From positions 1 to 40,832 of the forward strand of contig WRGA01000108.1 of the NCBI GenBank assembly GCA_009787405.1: DNA of 40,832 nt, read 5' to 3'. The notes beneath the pieces are model-generated. The model worked only from the letters and a program-made list of their open reading frames with translations. It made no database searches and was not told the origin of the DNA. Made by a program: the position numbers and the translations under genes. The stretch is from Candidatus Azobacteroides sp. Lineage in GTDB: Bacteria; Bacteroidota; Bacteroidia; Bacteroidales; WRGA01. Below are positions 24,201 to 31,999 of this stretch, piece after piece (within the stretch, counting starts at the first letter, position 1; every line of letters starts with the position of its first letter).

Positions 24201-24715
24201 GGATCAAGCCCGACTTCAAAAAACTGGGGCCGAAGTTCGGAAAAATCATGAAAGATTTGGCGAATGCTCTTGCCCGAATTTCTCAGGAAGATATTGCCGT
24301 ATTCGAGAAAGAAGGCTTTTTCACCGTTGAGGTCGCCGGACAAAAAGCGCCGGTGGAACTCGGTGATGTCGAAATCATTTCGGAAGACATTCCCGGTTGG
24401 TTAGTGGCCAACGAAGGAAACATCACCGTCGCTTTGGATATAACAGTCACCGATGAACTCCGTCGTGAAGGAATTGCCCGCGAATTGGTCAACCGCATCC
24501 AAAATCTGCGGAAATCGAACGGCTTTGAAATCACCGACAAAATCATACTCAAAATTACGGGAGACGACCAAGTAAAAGATGCGGTGAACACGTTCAAAGA
24601 GTATATTGCCGGTCAGGTTTTGGCGGCTTCGTTGGAATTAGCCGATAAAATCGACCGGGCCGTTCAACTGGATTTGGACGATTTGGATGCATCCGTTTCC
24701 CTCTCCAAGAGCTGA
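21287..24715 (+). CDS. ileS: Isoleucyl-tRNA synthetase
   Basis: An 1142-aa class I aminoacyl-tRNA synthetase charging tRNA-Ile. The HIGH-type motif is PPSANGMPGIHH (49-60), the editing domain shows AWTTTPWTLPSNTALCVG, and the second signature KMSKR is at 690-694 with GNAVNPFETIDKYGSDPLRWY behind it. DVWFDSGSMPFAQVF precedes it. Length and architecture fit the longer, eukaryote-like IleS type common in Bacteroidota, a type often linked to mupirocin tolerance in other bacteria. The start codon lies within the end of repeat copy B. No T-box leader is seen. Its stop codon TGA is followed after one codon by an in-frame TTG opening a T9SS sorting-domain reading frame. Confidence 0.97.
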   Translation: MSHKFTEYSHFDLSEVNQKILEQWEKNDVFHLSLKNRQGAPSFVFYEGPPSANGMPGIHHVMSRTIKDIFCRYKTMKGFLVNRKAGWDTHGLPVELGVEKALGITKEDIGKKISVDDYNAACRKDVMKYTKEWEDLTHKMGYWVDMSDPYITCDSRYIETLWYLLKQLFDKNLIYKGYTIQPYSPAAGTGLSTHELNQPGCYRDVKDTSCVAQFKVIRNEKSEKLFAAGGSDNVYFSAWTTTPWTLPSNTALCVGPDIDYVEIRSFNPYSGKPVTMIVAKALCDLYFNPKNAGIPLSGYKPGDKQIPFEVIASFKGSELTGMEYEQLIPWVNPGKGAFRVIAGDFVTTEDGTGIVHIAPTFGADDDRVAKINHVPPLMLVDKEGTPRPMVDLTGKFFRLEDLDPDFVSKNVDVHLYQEFAGRFVKNDYDESSTPDDPTLDIDICMMLKQENKAFKIEKYVHNYPHCWRTDKPVLYYPLDSWFIRTTACRDRMIELNKTILWKPESTGTGRFGKWLENLQDWNLSRSRYWGTPLPIWSTEDQSERKCIGSIRELYDEIEKAVAKGFMPENPYKGFDFDNRSKENYEKIDLHRPYVDRIILVSDNGKPMKRETDLIDVWFDSGSMPFAQVFYPHIPEDDFHAVYPADFIAEGVDQTRGWFFTLHAISTMIKDSVAFKAVVSNGLVLDKNGNKMSKRLGNAVNPFETIDKYGSDPLRWYMITNASPWDNLKFDPDGIEEVRRKFFGTLYNSYSFFALYANVDQFSYKEEEIPVNERPEIDRWIISLLNSLIKEVDNCYNAYEPTRAGRAISDFVNDNLSNWYVRLNRKRFWGGEMSKDKLSAYQTLYDCLETVARLAAPIAPFYSDRLFSDLTGATGKNDCLSVHLSDFPIADERVIDRDLEERMEHAQRISSMVLALRRKVNIKVRQPLAKIMIPVPDDHQRKSIDAVKGLILNEVNVKSLEFADNSAGILVKRIKPDFKKLGPKFGKIMKDLANALARISQEDIAVFEKEGFFTVEVAGQKAPVELGDVEIISEDIPGWLVANEGNITVALDITVTDELRREGIARELVNRIQNLRKSNGFEITDKIILKITGDDQVKDAVNTFKEYIAGQVLAASLELADKIDRAVQLDLDDLDASVSLSKS

Positions 24716-24718
24716 ACG

Positions 24719-24964
24719 TTGAAAAATAAAAGGATCGGCTATCCGGCTTATCCGAATCCGACAAGCGACTTTTCAACCATCGAATATCATGTCGATAAAG
24801 GCGATGAGTATCTTTCCGTGTTCAATGTGGACGGACGCTTGTCGGAATATGTTCAGTCGGATTCTCAAAACAACCGGCTTACATTAAATGTTTCCGATTA
24901 TCCGTGGGATGCCTATATTTATGTTTTCGGAAAAAATCCGGGAAAATTCATCGTTAAAAATTAA
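24719..24964 (+). CDS. Orphan T9SS type A sorting-domain fragment, in frame with ileS
   Basis: An 81-codon frame opening with TTG, one codon after the ileS stop and in the same frame. Its sequence is a near-complete type IX secretion C-terminal sorting domain: PAYPNPTSDFSTIEY (about 9-23), LSVFNVDGRL (about 32-41), LNVSDYPWDAYIYVF (56-70) and terminal GKFIVKN. Such domains normally end long exported cargo proteins with a signal peptide; neither is present here. It may be a relic of a lost cargo gene joined to ileS by deletion, a short expressed peptide coupled to ileS translation, or, if the TGA is read through, a tail on IleS. The relic is the simplest view. Confidence 0.6.
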   Translation: MKNKRIGYPAYPNPTSDFSTIEYHVDKGDEYLSVFNVDGRLSEYVQSDSQNNRLTLNVSDYPWDAYIYVFGKNPGKFIVKN

Positions 24965-25043
24965 AATCCGGAAATGGGTTCCGAACCAATCGCATTAACT
25001 TAAGAAATTCCGGGTTTATACCCGGTGTTTAGTGAAATTATAC

Positions 25044-25051
25044 TACTTTTG
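25044..25051 (+). promoter_or_regulatory. -7 box of nusB
   Basis: TACTTTTG followed by CAGC, in the typical Bacteroidota context, 34 bp before the nusB start. Confidence 0.65.
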
Positions 25052-25084
25052 CAGCGCTAAAATAAAATAAACGCTCTTTTCTGC

Positions 25085-26011
25085 ATGATTAACAGAATTC
25101 TTATCCGGATAAAAGTCATTCAAATTATTTATTCGTATTATCTCAACATCAAAAAAGATCTTTCGACCGTGGAAAATGAACTTTTTTTCAGTCTGGGAAA
25201 AACATACGAGCTGTATCATCTTTTGTTGTTGCTTCCGATTGACATCACCGAACTGCAAAAGCGTAAACAGGATGCCGCCAAACACAAATTACTGCCCTCG
25301 GAAAAAGATCTGACTCCGGATACAAAGTTCGTCAATAATAAATTCGTCGCTCAATTGTCGGAAAACAATTCATTGAGAAAGTTTGTCGCCGGTGAAAAAA
25401 TATCGTGGGTAAACGATGCGAATCTGATCAAAAAATTGCTGGATTCTATTTTATCTTCCGATATTTACAACGATTATATGCATTCGACGGACAACTCTTT
25501 TGAAGCCGATCGTGAATTTTGGAGAAAAATATTCAAAACTTTTGTCTGCAACAACGACGATCTGGAACAGGCGCTGGAAGATCATTCGATTTACTGGAAC
25601 GACGATCTGGATATTGTTTCCACGTTTGTGCTGAAAACCATCAAACGTTTCGACCCGCATTCCGGCCGGGAACAGGAGTTGTTGCCGATGTTCAAAGATC
25701 AAGACGATATGCAATTTGCCAAAGAGTTGTTACTTCAAACGATTTTGCATCAGAGCGAATACAACGAATGGATCCAAAAACAAGCGAAAAATTGGGAATT
25801 CGAACGAATCGCTTTCATGGATCTGATCATTATGCAAACGGCGTTGGCCGAGCTGACAAATTTTCCCACCATTCCCGTCAATGTCACCTTGAACGAATAC
25901 ATTGAAATTGCCAAACAATACAGCACCGAAAAAAGCGGTACATTCATCAACGGCATTTTAGACGGCATCATCGCTTCGTTGAGAAATGAAAACAAACTTT
26001 TAAAAAATTAA
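25085..26011 (+). CDS. nusB: Transcription antitermination factor NusB
   Basis: A 308-aa protein whose last ~130 residues form the NusB RNA-binding fold (ERIAFMDLIIMQTALAELTN, then VTLNEYIEIAKQYSTEKSGT and INGILDGI). NusB joins NusE (S10) on boxA RNA in rRNA antitermination. The N-terminal half (INRILIRIKVIQIIYSYYLN, then a helical region) is the extension usual in Bacteroidota NusB, roughly twice the length of E. coli NusB (139). It heads the conserved group nusB-yajC-ybbR-coaE but has its own terminator. Confidence 0.93.
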   Translation: MINRILIRIKVIQIIYSYYLNIKKDLSTVENELFFSLGKTYELYHLLLLLPIDITELQKRKQDAAKHKLLPSEKDLTPDTKFVNNKFVAQLSENNSLRKFVAGEKISWVNDANLIKKLLDSILSSDIYNDYMHSTDNSFEADREFWRKIFKTFVCNNDDLEQALEDHSIYWNDDLDIVSTFVLKTIKRFDPHSGREQELLPMFKDQDDMQFAKELLLQTILHQSEYNEWIQKQAKNWEFERIAFMDLIIMQTALAELTNFPTIPVNVTLNEYIEIAKQYSTEKSGTFINGILDGIIASLRNENKLLKN

Positions 26012-26092
26012 GGGTCAAGAGCCGAAAATCAAGCGTTTAATTGAAGTTGTCGCAATAACTTCCGGATTTCGGCTTTTAACTCTTAATTTTTT
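26008..26092 (+). terminator. Terminator behind nusB
   Basis: Arms at 26008-26030 (AAGAGCCGAAAATC) and 26064-26086 (GGATTTCGGCTTTTAACTCTT) pair with few mismatches, followed by six T at 26087-26092. The arms contain heptad-like AACTCTTAA sequence, and the stop codon lies inside the left arm. Confidence 0.65.
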
Positions 26093-26094
26093 CG

Positions 26095-26102
26095 TATCTT
26101 TG
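26095..26102 (+). promoter_or_regulatory. -7 box of yajC
   Basis: TATCTTTG fits TAnnTTTG, directly behind the nusB terminator and 29 bp before the yajC ATG. Confidence 0.6.
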
Positions 26103-26130
26103 TAACTTTCATAATTTTAAATACAAAAAA

Positions 26131-26472
26131 ATGAACTTACTGACTATTATTCTTCAAACCGGAGGAGCGCCGGGCGGCGGCGGATTGTTCGGCGGCGGAG
26201 GCACACAAATGATTGTGATGATGTTGCTGATCGTTGCGGTTTTTTATTTTTTCATGATTCGTCCTCAATCCAAACGTCAAAAAGAAATCCGAAAATTCAG
26301 AGAAAGCCTGCAAACAGGCGATAAAGTAATCACGTCCGGAGGTATACACGGCCGGATCAAAGAAGTAAAAGATGATTCGGTTCTTTTGGAAATCGCCGAT
26401 AATGTCCGCATCAAAGTCGATAAGGCTTCTATTTTCGCTACAGCAGCCGATACTCAACAAGCTAATAAATAA
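26131..26472 (+). CDS. yajC: Preprotein translocase accessory subunit YajC
   Basis: A 113-aa inner-membrane protein of the SecDF-YajC complex. After a Gly-rich N-terminus (GGAPGGGGLFGGGG, 11-24) comes one membrane helix (about 26-44, MIVMMLLIVAVFYFFMI), then the family hallmark RPQSKRQKEIRKFRESLQTG and DKVITSGGIHGRIKEV, with a short cytoplasmic domain. It is flanked by nusB and ybbR, the usual Bacteroidota neighbours. Confidence 0.95.
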   Translation: MNLLTIILQTGGAPGGGGLFGGGGTQMIVMMLLIVAVFYFFMIRPQSKRQKEIRKFRESLQTGDKVITSGGIHGRIKEVKDDSVLLEIADNVRIKVDKASIFATAADTQQANK

Positions 26473-26483
26473 ACAAAGTTGAC

Positions 26484-26525
26484 AAGATGACGAGTTGACA
26501 AATTAATTCGTCAACTCGTCATCTT
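26484..26525 (+). terminator. 16-bp perfect hairpin between yajC and ybbR
   Basis: AAGATGACGAGTTGAC (26484-26499) and GTCAACTCGTCATCTT (26510-26525) are perfect complements with a 10-nt loop, followed by TTGTTAAT. The arms themselves are heptad-like (TTGACAA, GATGACG, AGTTGAC). It may act as a terminator or processing hairpin; the T run is weak. Confidence 0.5.
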
Positions 26526-26544
26526 TTGTTAATCCGATAACACC

Positions 26545-27558
26545 ATGCTTCATGTAAACGACATAAAATCATTCTCTCGACATCTGCCGGAAAAAACCCG
26601 AAATTTTTTTCGAAGCGAACAATTTCATCGGAGTTTGATTTTTTTGTTCTTCCTTTTGGTGGCTTTTATTTTTTGGATTTTGCAAGTCATGCGGGAAAGT
26701 TATACTCACAGCTACGAAATCCCTCTCGTCTACAAACATTTACCCGACGAAGTCGTGATTACCGGCGATTTGCCGGAAAGCATTCAGATTACGGTATCCG
26801 CCAAAGGATCTTCCTTATTTCAATATTCTTACAGAAAAAAATTTCATCCGATTGTCATCGATGTCTCCAAAACGAAAAAAGGGCAAGATGCGTATACCGT
26901 TTCGTCCGATTTATTGAAATCGGAAATCCGGAAACAATTGATAACGGATACCGGCCTTTTGGGAGTTTCACCCGACAACATCGAAATTTATTATGCGTTG
27001 GAAGAAAGCCGGAAAATTCCCGTCTATATCAACGCAACCATTCTCCCGGCTTCTCAAAGGATGTTGAGCGGCAACATCGAAGCCATCCCGGACAGAATAA
27101 CCGTTTATGCGCAAAAATCGGTGTTGGATACCTTGTCGACGGCATCGACCGTTTATTTTGAAGAAAAAAATCTGCAAGATACGCTGATCCGGAAAACCGC
27201 TCTTAAAAAAATCAACGGCGTGAAATTTGTTCCCGACCGGGTGAATGTTTTGATTCCGGTCGAAGAGTTCACCGAAAAAACACTCGAAATTCCCGTTTAC
27301 CCGGTCAATGTTCCTCAAAATGTCATCATGAGAACGTTTCCCGCAAAAGTGAAAATTTCGTTTTTTGTCGTGTTAAGTAAATTTAACACGATAAAAGAAC
27401 CCGAATTTCAAGCCACCGTCGATTATCTCGATTTCAAAAAGGATACGATCGGAAAACTGAAAATCGATCTGTCAAAATATCCTGCCGCCATCGACAATAT
27501 CAGACTGAGCGCGGATAAGGTTGATGTTTTGTTGGAAGAAAAATCCACGAAAAAATGA
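26545..27558 (+). CDS. YbbR-like domain protein
   Basis: A 337-aa membrane-anchored protein: a short cytoplasmic N-terminus, one transmembrane helix (about 29-49, SLIFLFFLLVAFIFWILQVM), and an extracytoplasmic part of about three YbbR-like beta repeats (for example EVVITGDLPESIQITVSAKG, 69-88, and PDRITVYAQKSVLDTL). In Firmicutes the related CdaR regulates a diadenylate cyclase; whether that holds here cannot be seen, and no cdaA lies in this window. Its last bases overlap the coaE start codon by four nt (ATGA), indicating translational coupling. Confidence 0.88.
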   Translation: MLHVNDIKSFSRHLPEKTRNFFRSEQFHRSLIFLFFLLVAFIFWILQVMRESYTHSYEIPLVYKHLPDEVVITGDLPESIQITVSAKGSSLFQYSYRKKFHPIVIDVSKTKKGQDAYTVSSDLLKSEIRKQLITDTGLLGVSPDNIEIYYALEESRKIPVYINATILPASQRMLSGNIEAIPDRITVYAQKSVLDTLSTASTVYFEEKNLQDTLIRKTALKKINGVKFVPDRVNVLIPVEEFTEKTLEIPVYPVNVPQNVIMRTFPAKVKISFFVVLSKFNTIKEPEFQATVDYLDFKKDTIGKLKIDLSKYPAAIDNIRLSADKVDVLLEEKSTKK

Positions 27559-28136
27559 TTAAAATCGGTATCACCGGAGGAATCGGAAGCGGAAAATCAG
27601 TCGTTTCCAAATTATTCGAAATCATGGGAATCCCTGTTTATATCGCCGATATCGAAGCAAAAAAAATCACGGCGTCTTCTCCGGAAATCAAAAAACAATT
27701 GACAGCATTATTCGGGGAGGATTTATATTCCGACGGCATGCTAAACAAACAGCGTTTCGCCTCCATGATTTTCAATGATAAAAAAGCACTCGAACAGGCA
27801 AACGGTATCATCCACCCCGAAGTAAGAAAAGATTTCAACCGGTGGGCCGAACGACAAAAAAAGCCGGTTGTGGCCATTGAAACGGCCATTCTTTTGGAAG
27901 CCGGATTCGAAAAAGAAACCGACCGGGTCATTGTCGTAACCGCCCCTGTCGACTTACGTGTTTTCCGCGTCGTCAAACGAGATAAAATGCCGGAAGAAAA
28001 AGTGGAGGAAAGAATGAATAATCAACTTTCCGACAATGAACGAATAATGTATGCGGACGATGTGATTGTCAATGACGATAAAACTCCTGTCATTCCGCAA
28101 GTATTGAAGATCTTCAAGCAAATTGCCGGGTATTAA
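27555..28136 (+). CDS. coaE: Dephospho-CoA kinase
   Basis: A 193-aa P-loop kinase for the last step of coenzyme A synthesis. Walker A is GITGGIGSGKS (5-15); DIEAKKI (about 33-39) is the substrate-binding Asp region and the IETAILLEAGFE segment (107-118) is family-typical. Length is normal. It overlaps ybbR by four bases upstream and the convergent epimerase gene by four bases at the stop. Confidence 0.95.
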   Translation: MIKIGITGGIGSGKSVVSKLFEIMGIPVYIADIEAKKITASSPEIKKQLTALFGEDLYSDGMLNKQRFASMIFNDKKALEQANGIIHPEVRKDFNRWAERQKKPVVAIETAILLEAGFEKETDRVIVVTAPVDLRVFRVVKRDKMPEEKVEERMNNQLSDNERIMYADDVIVNDDKTPVIPQVLKIFKQIAGY

Positions 28137-29140
28137 ATCCAACGGTTTTTTTTATACCAATCAATACTTTCTTTTACTCCTTTCGCCAAATCATAGTCGG
28201 CTTTAAAAGCTGTATCTCTCTGTAATTCAGAAATATCGCACCGCCAATTCCGTTGTTTGATGATATGATATTTATCTTTGTTTAAAGTACTTGTTTTCCC
28301 GAAAATCCCGACAATTTTTTCAGTGACGACGGATATTGTTTTTACGAAACACAAAGGAAGCGTCAATCGGATCACCCGTTTTTTATTCAATGCTTTTTGA
28401 ACAAGCAATGAATAATCTTTTCCGGTATATACATTCCCGTCGGAAATAAAATAGGCTTTCCGGATGATATTTTCATTCCGGATGATCAAGAAGATGACTT
28501 TTACCAAGTCTTTCACATAAATAAATGTGATGTATTGGGGTTTTCGACCGACGGCAAAATCAAATCCTTGCCGAACCGACTTGATCATCAAAAAATAGTC
28601 TTTGTCTCTCGGCCCGTAAACTCCGGTCGGACGCAATATGACATAGGGAAAGCCGGATAAACTTTGCAAATGGGTTTCGGCTTTCAACTTGCTTTCCCCG
28701 TAAGCGGTATTCGGATGCGGAACATCTGTTGATTGTATCGGAACATCCGAATTTTCTTTTACAGGACCGAAAATGCTCAGGCTGCTCATTAAGATAAACT
28801 TGTCGGGAATCATATCGCATTCCATCAATGCCTCCGTCAAGGTTTCGGTAAACCGGAAATTCACCCGGTCAAAATCGCGTCGATCCCTGCATTTTGTCAC
28901 TCCCGCATTATGAACGACGAAATCCCATTTTCCGCAATGATCTCGAACTTCCGATAATTGTTCTTTCAATTTGGTTTTATCGGAAAAATACAAATCGATA
29001 AATCGAATCCGATGATCCTGCAAATACTCCCGGCTGCTGCCGGAACGAATGCCCGCCCATACCTCAAAACCCTCGCTTAAGGCTTGCTCAACGATGAAAC
29101 TGCCGATAAATCCGCTTGCTCCGGTAATGAGAATTTTCAT
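28133..29140 (-). CDS. NAD-dependent epimerase/dehydratase family protein
   Basis: A 335-aa extended short-chain dehydrogenase. The N-terminus has the Rossmann motif TGASGFIGSFI (6-16), then HNAGVT (about 77-82), an MSSLSIFG strand with the catalytic Ser/Thr, and the YGESK catalytic pair (Tyr-x-x-x-Lys, about 146-150), then LRPTGVYGPRD. The substrate is probably a nucleotide sugar or a hydroxysteroid-like compound; it cannot be told from sequence. It starts 15 bp behind ychF and is probably co-transcribed with it. Confidence 0.85.
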   Translation of the reverse strand: MKILITGASGFIGSFIVEQALSEGFEVWAGIRSGSSREYLQDHRIRFIDLYFSDKTKLKEQLSEVRDHCGKWDFVVHNAGVTKCRDRRDFDRVNFRFTETLTEALMECDMIPDKFILMSSLSIFGPVKENSDVPIQSTDVPHPNTAYGESKLKAETHLQSLSGFPYVILRPTGVYGPRDKDYFLMIKSVRQGFDFAVGRKPQYITFIYVKDLVKVIFLIIRNENIIRKAYFISDGNVYTGKDYSLLVQKALNKKRVIRLTLPLCFVKTISVVTEKIVGIFGKTSTLNKDKYHIIKQRNWRCDISELQRDTAFKADYDLAKGVKESIDWYKKNRWI

Positions 29141-29155
29141 GTGTTTATCATTTTG

Positions 29156-30259
29156 CTAAACATTAAATCTGAAATGCATGACATCGCCGTCTTGTACAAT
29201 ATAATCTTTCCCTTCGATTGAAATTTTTCCTGCATCCCGGCAAGCCGATTCCGAACCGTATTTCACATAATCTTCATATTTAATGACTTCCGCCCGGATA
29301 AATCCTTTTTCAAAATCGGTATGAATCACACCGGCACATTGCGGCGCTTTACTTCCTTTCAGATAAGTCCAGGCGCGAACTTCTTGCACTCCTGCGGTAA
29401 AATAGGTTTCGAGGTTCAACAGCTTATAGGCGGCTTTGATCAACCGCACAACTCCCGACTCTTCCAATCCGATTTCGCCCAAAAACATCCGGCGTTCTTC
29501 GTATGTTTCAAATTCGGCGATTTCCGATTCTATTTTTGCGGCAACAACAAGGATATCGGCATTTTCTTTCTTTACCGCATCCCTCACCATTTCTACATAT
29601 TTATTTCCGGTCACCGCACTTTTTTCATCCACGTTACAAACATAAAGCACCGGTTTGGAAGTCAGCAAAAAAAGTTCACGAGCTGCTTTTTGTTCATCTT
29701 TGGTATCGAAAGTAACGACACGGGCTGATTTACCCTGTTCCAAAACTTCTTTATATCGGCAAAGGACCTCGTAGACCAATTTAGCGCTTTTGTCCCCGCC
29801 TGTTTGAGCCTGCTTTTGTACTTTCAGGATGCGGCTTTCAACGGTTTCCAGGTCTTTCAATTGCAATTCGGCATCAATGATCTCTTTATCTCGCACGGGA
29901 TTAATCGTACCGTCGACATGAACCACATTTTCATCGTCAAAGCATCGCAAAACATGAAGAATCGCATCGGTTTCGCGAATATTGGCCAAAAATTTATTTC
30001 CCAGTCCTTCCCCTTTGCCGGCGCCTTTCACCAATCCGGCTATATCAACAATTTCAACTGCGGCGGGAACGATCTGTTGCGGATTTACCAACTCCGCCAA
30101 TTTGTTTAAACGATCATCCGGTACCGTTATGACACCTACATTCGGTTCTATCGTACAGAAAGGAAAATTTGCAGCTTGAGCTTTTGCGTTTGACAAGCAG
30201 TTAAAAAGAGTGGATTTTCCGACATTGGGAAGACCGACTATTCCACATTGTAATGCCAT
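29156..30259 (-). CDS. ychF: Ribosome-associated ATPase YchF (OLA1 family)
   Basis: A 367-aa Obg-family P-loop NTPase that prefers ATP. G1 is GLPNVGKST (9-17), G3 DIAGLVKGAGKGEGLGNKFL, and the G4 position is NVDEK (about 209-213) instead of NKxD, as expected for YchF's loss of guanine specificity. The C-terminal TGS domain follows (TYLKGSKAPQCAGVIHTDFE, then KDYIVQDGDVMHFRFNV). It is divergent from the AAA-nuclease gene, with facing promoters. Confidence 0.96.
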   Translation of the reverse strand: MALQCGIVGLPNVGKSTLFNCLSNAKAQAANFPFCTIEPNVGVITVPDDRLNKLAELVNPQQIVPAAVEIVDIAGLVKGAGKGEGLGNKFLANIRETDAILHVLRCFDDENVVHVDGTINPVRDKEIIDAELQLKDLETVESRILKVQKQAQTGGDKSAKLVYEVLCRYKEVLEQGKSARVVTFDTKDEQKAARELFLLTSKPVLYVCNVDEKSAVTGNKYVEMVRDAVKKENADILVVAAKIESEIAEFETYEERRMFLGEIGLEESGVVRLIKAAYKLLNLETYFTAGVQEVRAWTYLKGSKAPQCAGVIHTDFEKGFIRAEVIKYEDYVKYGSESACRDAGKISIEGKDYIVQDGDVMHFRFNV

Positions 30260-30302
30260 TATTTTATGCTGATTTATTCGTTATCGTTGATTTTCAAGCG
30301 TG

Positions 30303-30310
30303 CAAAGGTA
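30303..30310 (-). promoter_or_regulatory. -7 box of ychF
   Basis: TACCTTTG on the minus strand fits TAnnTTTG, 44 bp before the ychF start codon. Confidence 0.55.
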
Positions 30311-30333
30311 ATGAATTTACGGAAATTCTTTTA

Positions 30334-30341
30334 TACCTTTG
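30334..30341 (+). promoter_or_regulatory. -7 box of the AAA-nuclease gene
   Basis: TACCTTTG fits TAnnTTTG, 29 bp before the start codon and identical to the divergent ychF box. Confidence 0.55.
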
Positions 30342-30369
30342 TAAATCAATACAACAATACTGAAACAGC

Positions 30370-31929
30370 ATGTCACGCATCCGATTTTTCAATACGTCGG
30401 GACCCTGTAATCCCGTCGATCATTACATGTTGCCGCCCGAAGAACGTTTGGTCGGCGCTCAATTGCATCGTTATATCCGCGATGAGCTGTATTGGGTTCT
30501 TCATGCGCCGCGTCAAACAGGGAAAACTACATTTTTACTGAGTTGGATGCGTGAAATCAATGCCACCGGTAATCATGTCGCTTTTTATGTAACGGTAGAA
30601 GCCTGTCAGCGGGTAACAGATGTTAATGAAGCGATGCGTCTGATCAGTCATAATATATGTATAGCTGCCATGCAGTCCGATTTTCCGGATCCTGCACCCG
30701 AAAAAAGTATCTCGGAATCATTATTTACAGATACCTTGAGGCGTTTATCGGAGTTGGTGGCGCCAAAGCCGTTGGTGATTCTTTTCGATGAAGTGGATGT
30801 TCTGGAAGGCGATGTGCTGATCCGTTTTTTACGCTTATTACGAGGCGGTTATGTAACACGCGGTACAGGACGGTTCCCGGTATCCGTTGCTTTGGTCGGG
30901 ATGCGTGATTTGAAAGATTACATCACCGCTTCGAAAGACGGCGTTGCTCCCAATCCCGGCTCGCCGTTCAATATTAAAGAAGATTCGGCAATGCTGACGA
31001 ATTTTACCAAAGAAGGCATCATCCGGCTATTTGCACAACGTACCACAGAAACCGGACAACAGATCACATCGGAAGCGCTTGATTATGTGTATGAACAGTC
31101 GAAAGGACAACCGTGGATTGTCAATTCTTTGTTGAAACGGGCCACCATGCGCGTTTTGGATGAAACCGATACGGAAACCGTAACCGTCGAACATATTCTG
31201 AAAGCCCGTCAACAAATGATCCAAGCGCGTGAAACGCATTTGGATGCGTTGGCTTACCGTTTGGAAAATCCGGACGTTCGTTATGTGATGCAGGCGTTGA
31301 TGAGCGGCGAACCCGACCCTCGTTTGGCCGACAGCGAAGGATTTCGTTTGTGTTTGGATTTGGGCCTTGTCACGATTGAACACGGTACGCCTCAGGTCGC
31401 CAATCCGATTTATCGGGAAGTATTGGCCCGTCAGATGACATTCAGTCCTCAATTGGCGATTCCTTTTCCCGATTGGCCGTGGCAATTGCCTGACGGGAAT
31501 TTGGATATGGATAAATTGATGAAGGAATTTCAAAAATTCTGGCGACGCAACGCCGATGTCTGGGAACAGAAATCGGATTACTCCGAAGCGTTTCCGCATT
31601 TGCTGTTAATGGCATTCCTGCAGCGGATTCTCAACGGCGGCGGACGCATTGAACGGGAATATGCCGCCGGTCGCGGACGAATGGATTTAGCCGTGGAATA
31701 CAACGGAAAATGGTTTGTCATCGAAATCAAATTGATTCACGACTATGAAACGCCCCAAACGGTGGAAGAAGAAGGCTTGGAACAAATAAAGGGCTATCGC
31801 GACAAAATTGATGCGGCGGCTCAATCTTATTTAGTGATCTTCGACCGTCGGTCAAAATCGTTGCAACTTCCGTGGGAAGAGCGTATTTACCGGCGGATGG
31901 TCGGCGATATTATTGTCTTGGGGTGCTGA
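30370..31929 (+). CDS. AAA-like ATPase fused to a PD-(D/E)XK nuclease-like domain
   Basis: A 519-aa protein. Residues ~1-290 are an AAA-like ATPase with Walker A APRQTGKTT (46-54), Walker B LVILFDEVD (135-143) and ALVGMRDLKDYI (174-185) as likely sensor region; GQPWIVNSLL (247-256) resembles the lid of STAND-like ATPases. Residues ~290-365 look like a winged-helix linker. Residues ~405-519 carry a PD-(D/E)XK pattern: GRGRMDLAV with Asp439 and VIEIK with Glu452 and Lys454. Similar ATPase-nuclease proteins are common in Bacteroidota, Chloroflexota and cyanobacteria, with no established function; a defence or mobile-element role is a guess. The gene stands alone with its own promoter. Confidence 0.85.
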   Translation: MSRIRFFNTSGPCNPVDHYMLPPEERLVGAQLHRYIRDELYWVLHAPRQTGKTTFLLSWMREINATGNHVAFYVTVEACQRVTDVNEAMRLISHNICIAAMQSDFPDPAPEKSISESLFTDTLRRLSELVAPKPLVILFDEVDVLEGDVLIRFLRLLRGGYVTRGTGRFPVSVALVGMRDLKDYITASKDGVAPNPGSPFNIKEDSAMLTNFTKEGIIRLFAQRTTETGQQITSEALDYVYEQSKGQPWIVNSLLKRATMRVLDETDTETVTVEHILKARQQMIQARETHLDALAYRLENPDVRYVMQALMSGEPDPRLADSEGFRLCLDLGLVTIEHGTPQVANPIYREVLARQMTFSPQLAIPFPDWPWQLPDGNLDMDKLMKEFQKFWRRNADVWEQKSDYSEAFPHLLLMAFLQRILNGGGRIEREYAAGRGRMDLAVEYNGKWFVIEIKLIHDYETPQTVEEEGLEQIKGYRDKIDAAAQSYLVIFDRRSKSLQLPWEERIYRRMVGDIIVLGC

Positions 31930-31999
31930 TTCCCGGTAGAATATGGCAATTCTTTTTGATTTCCCGGGAAAATTCTTAGCGAATTTCAGGTATTGTTAT

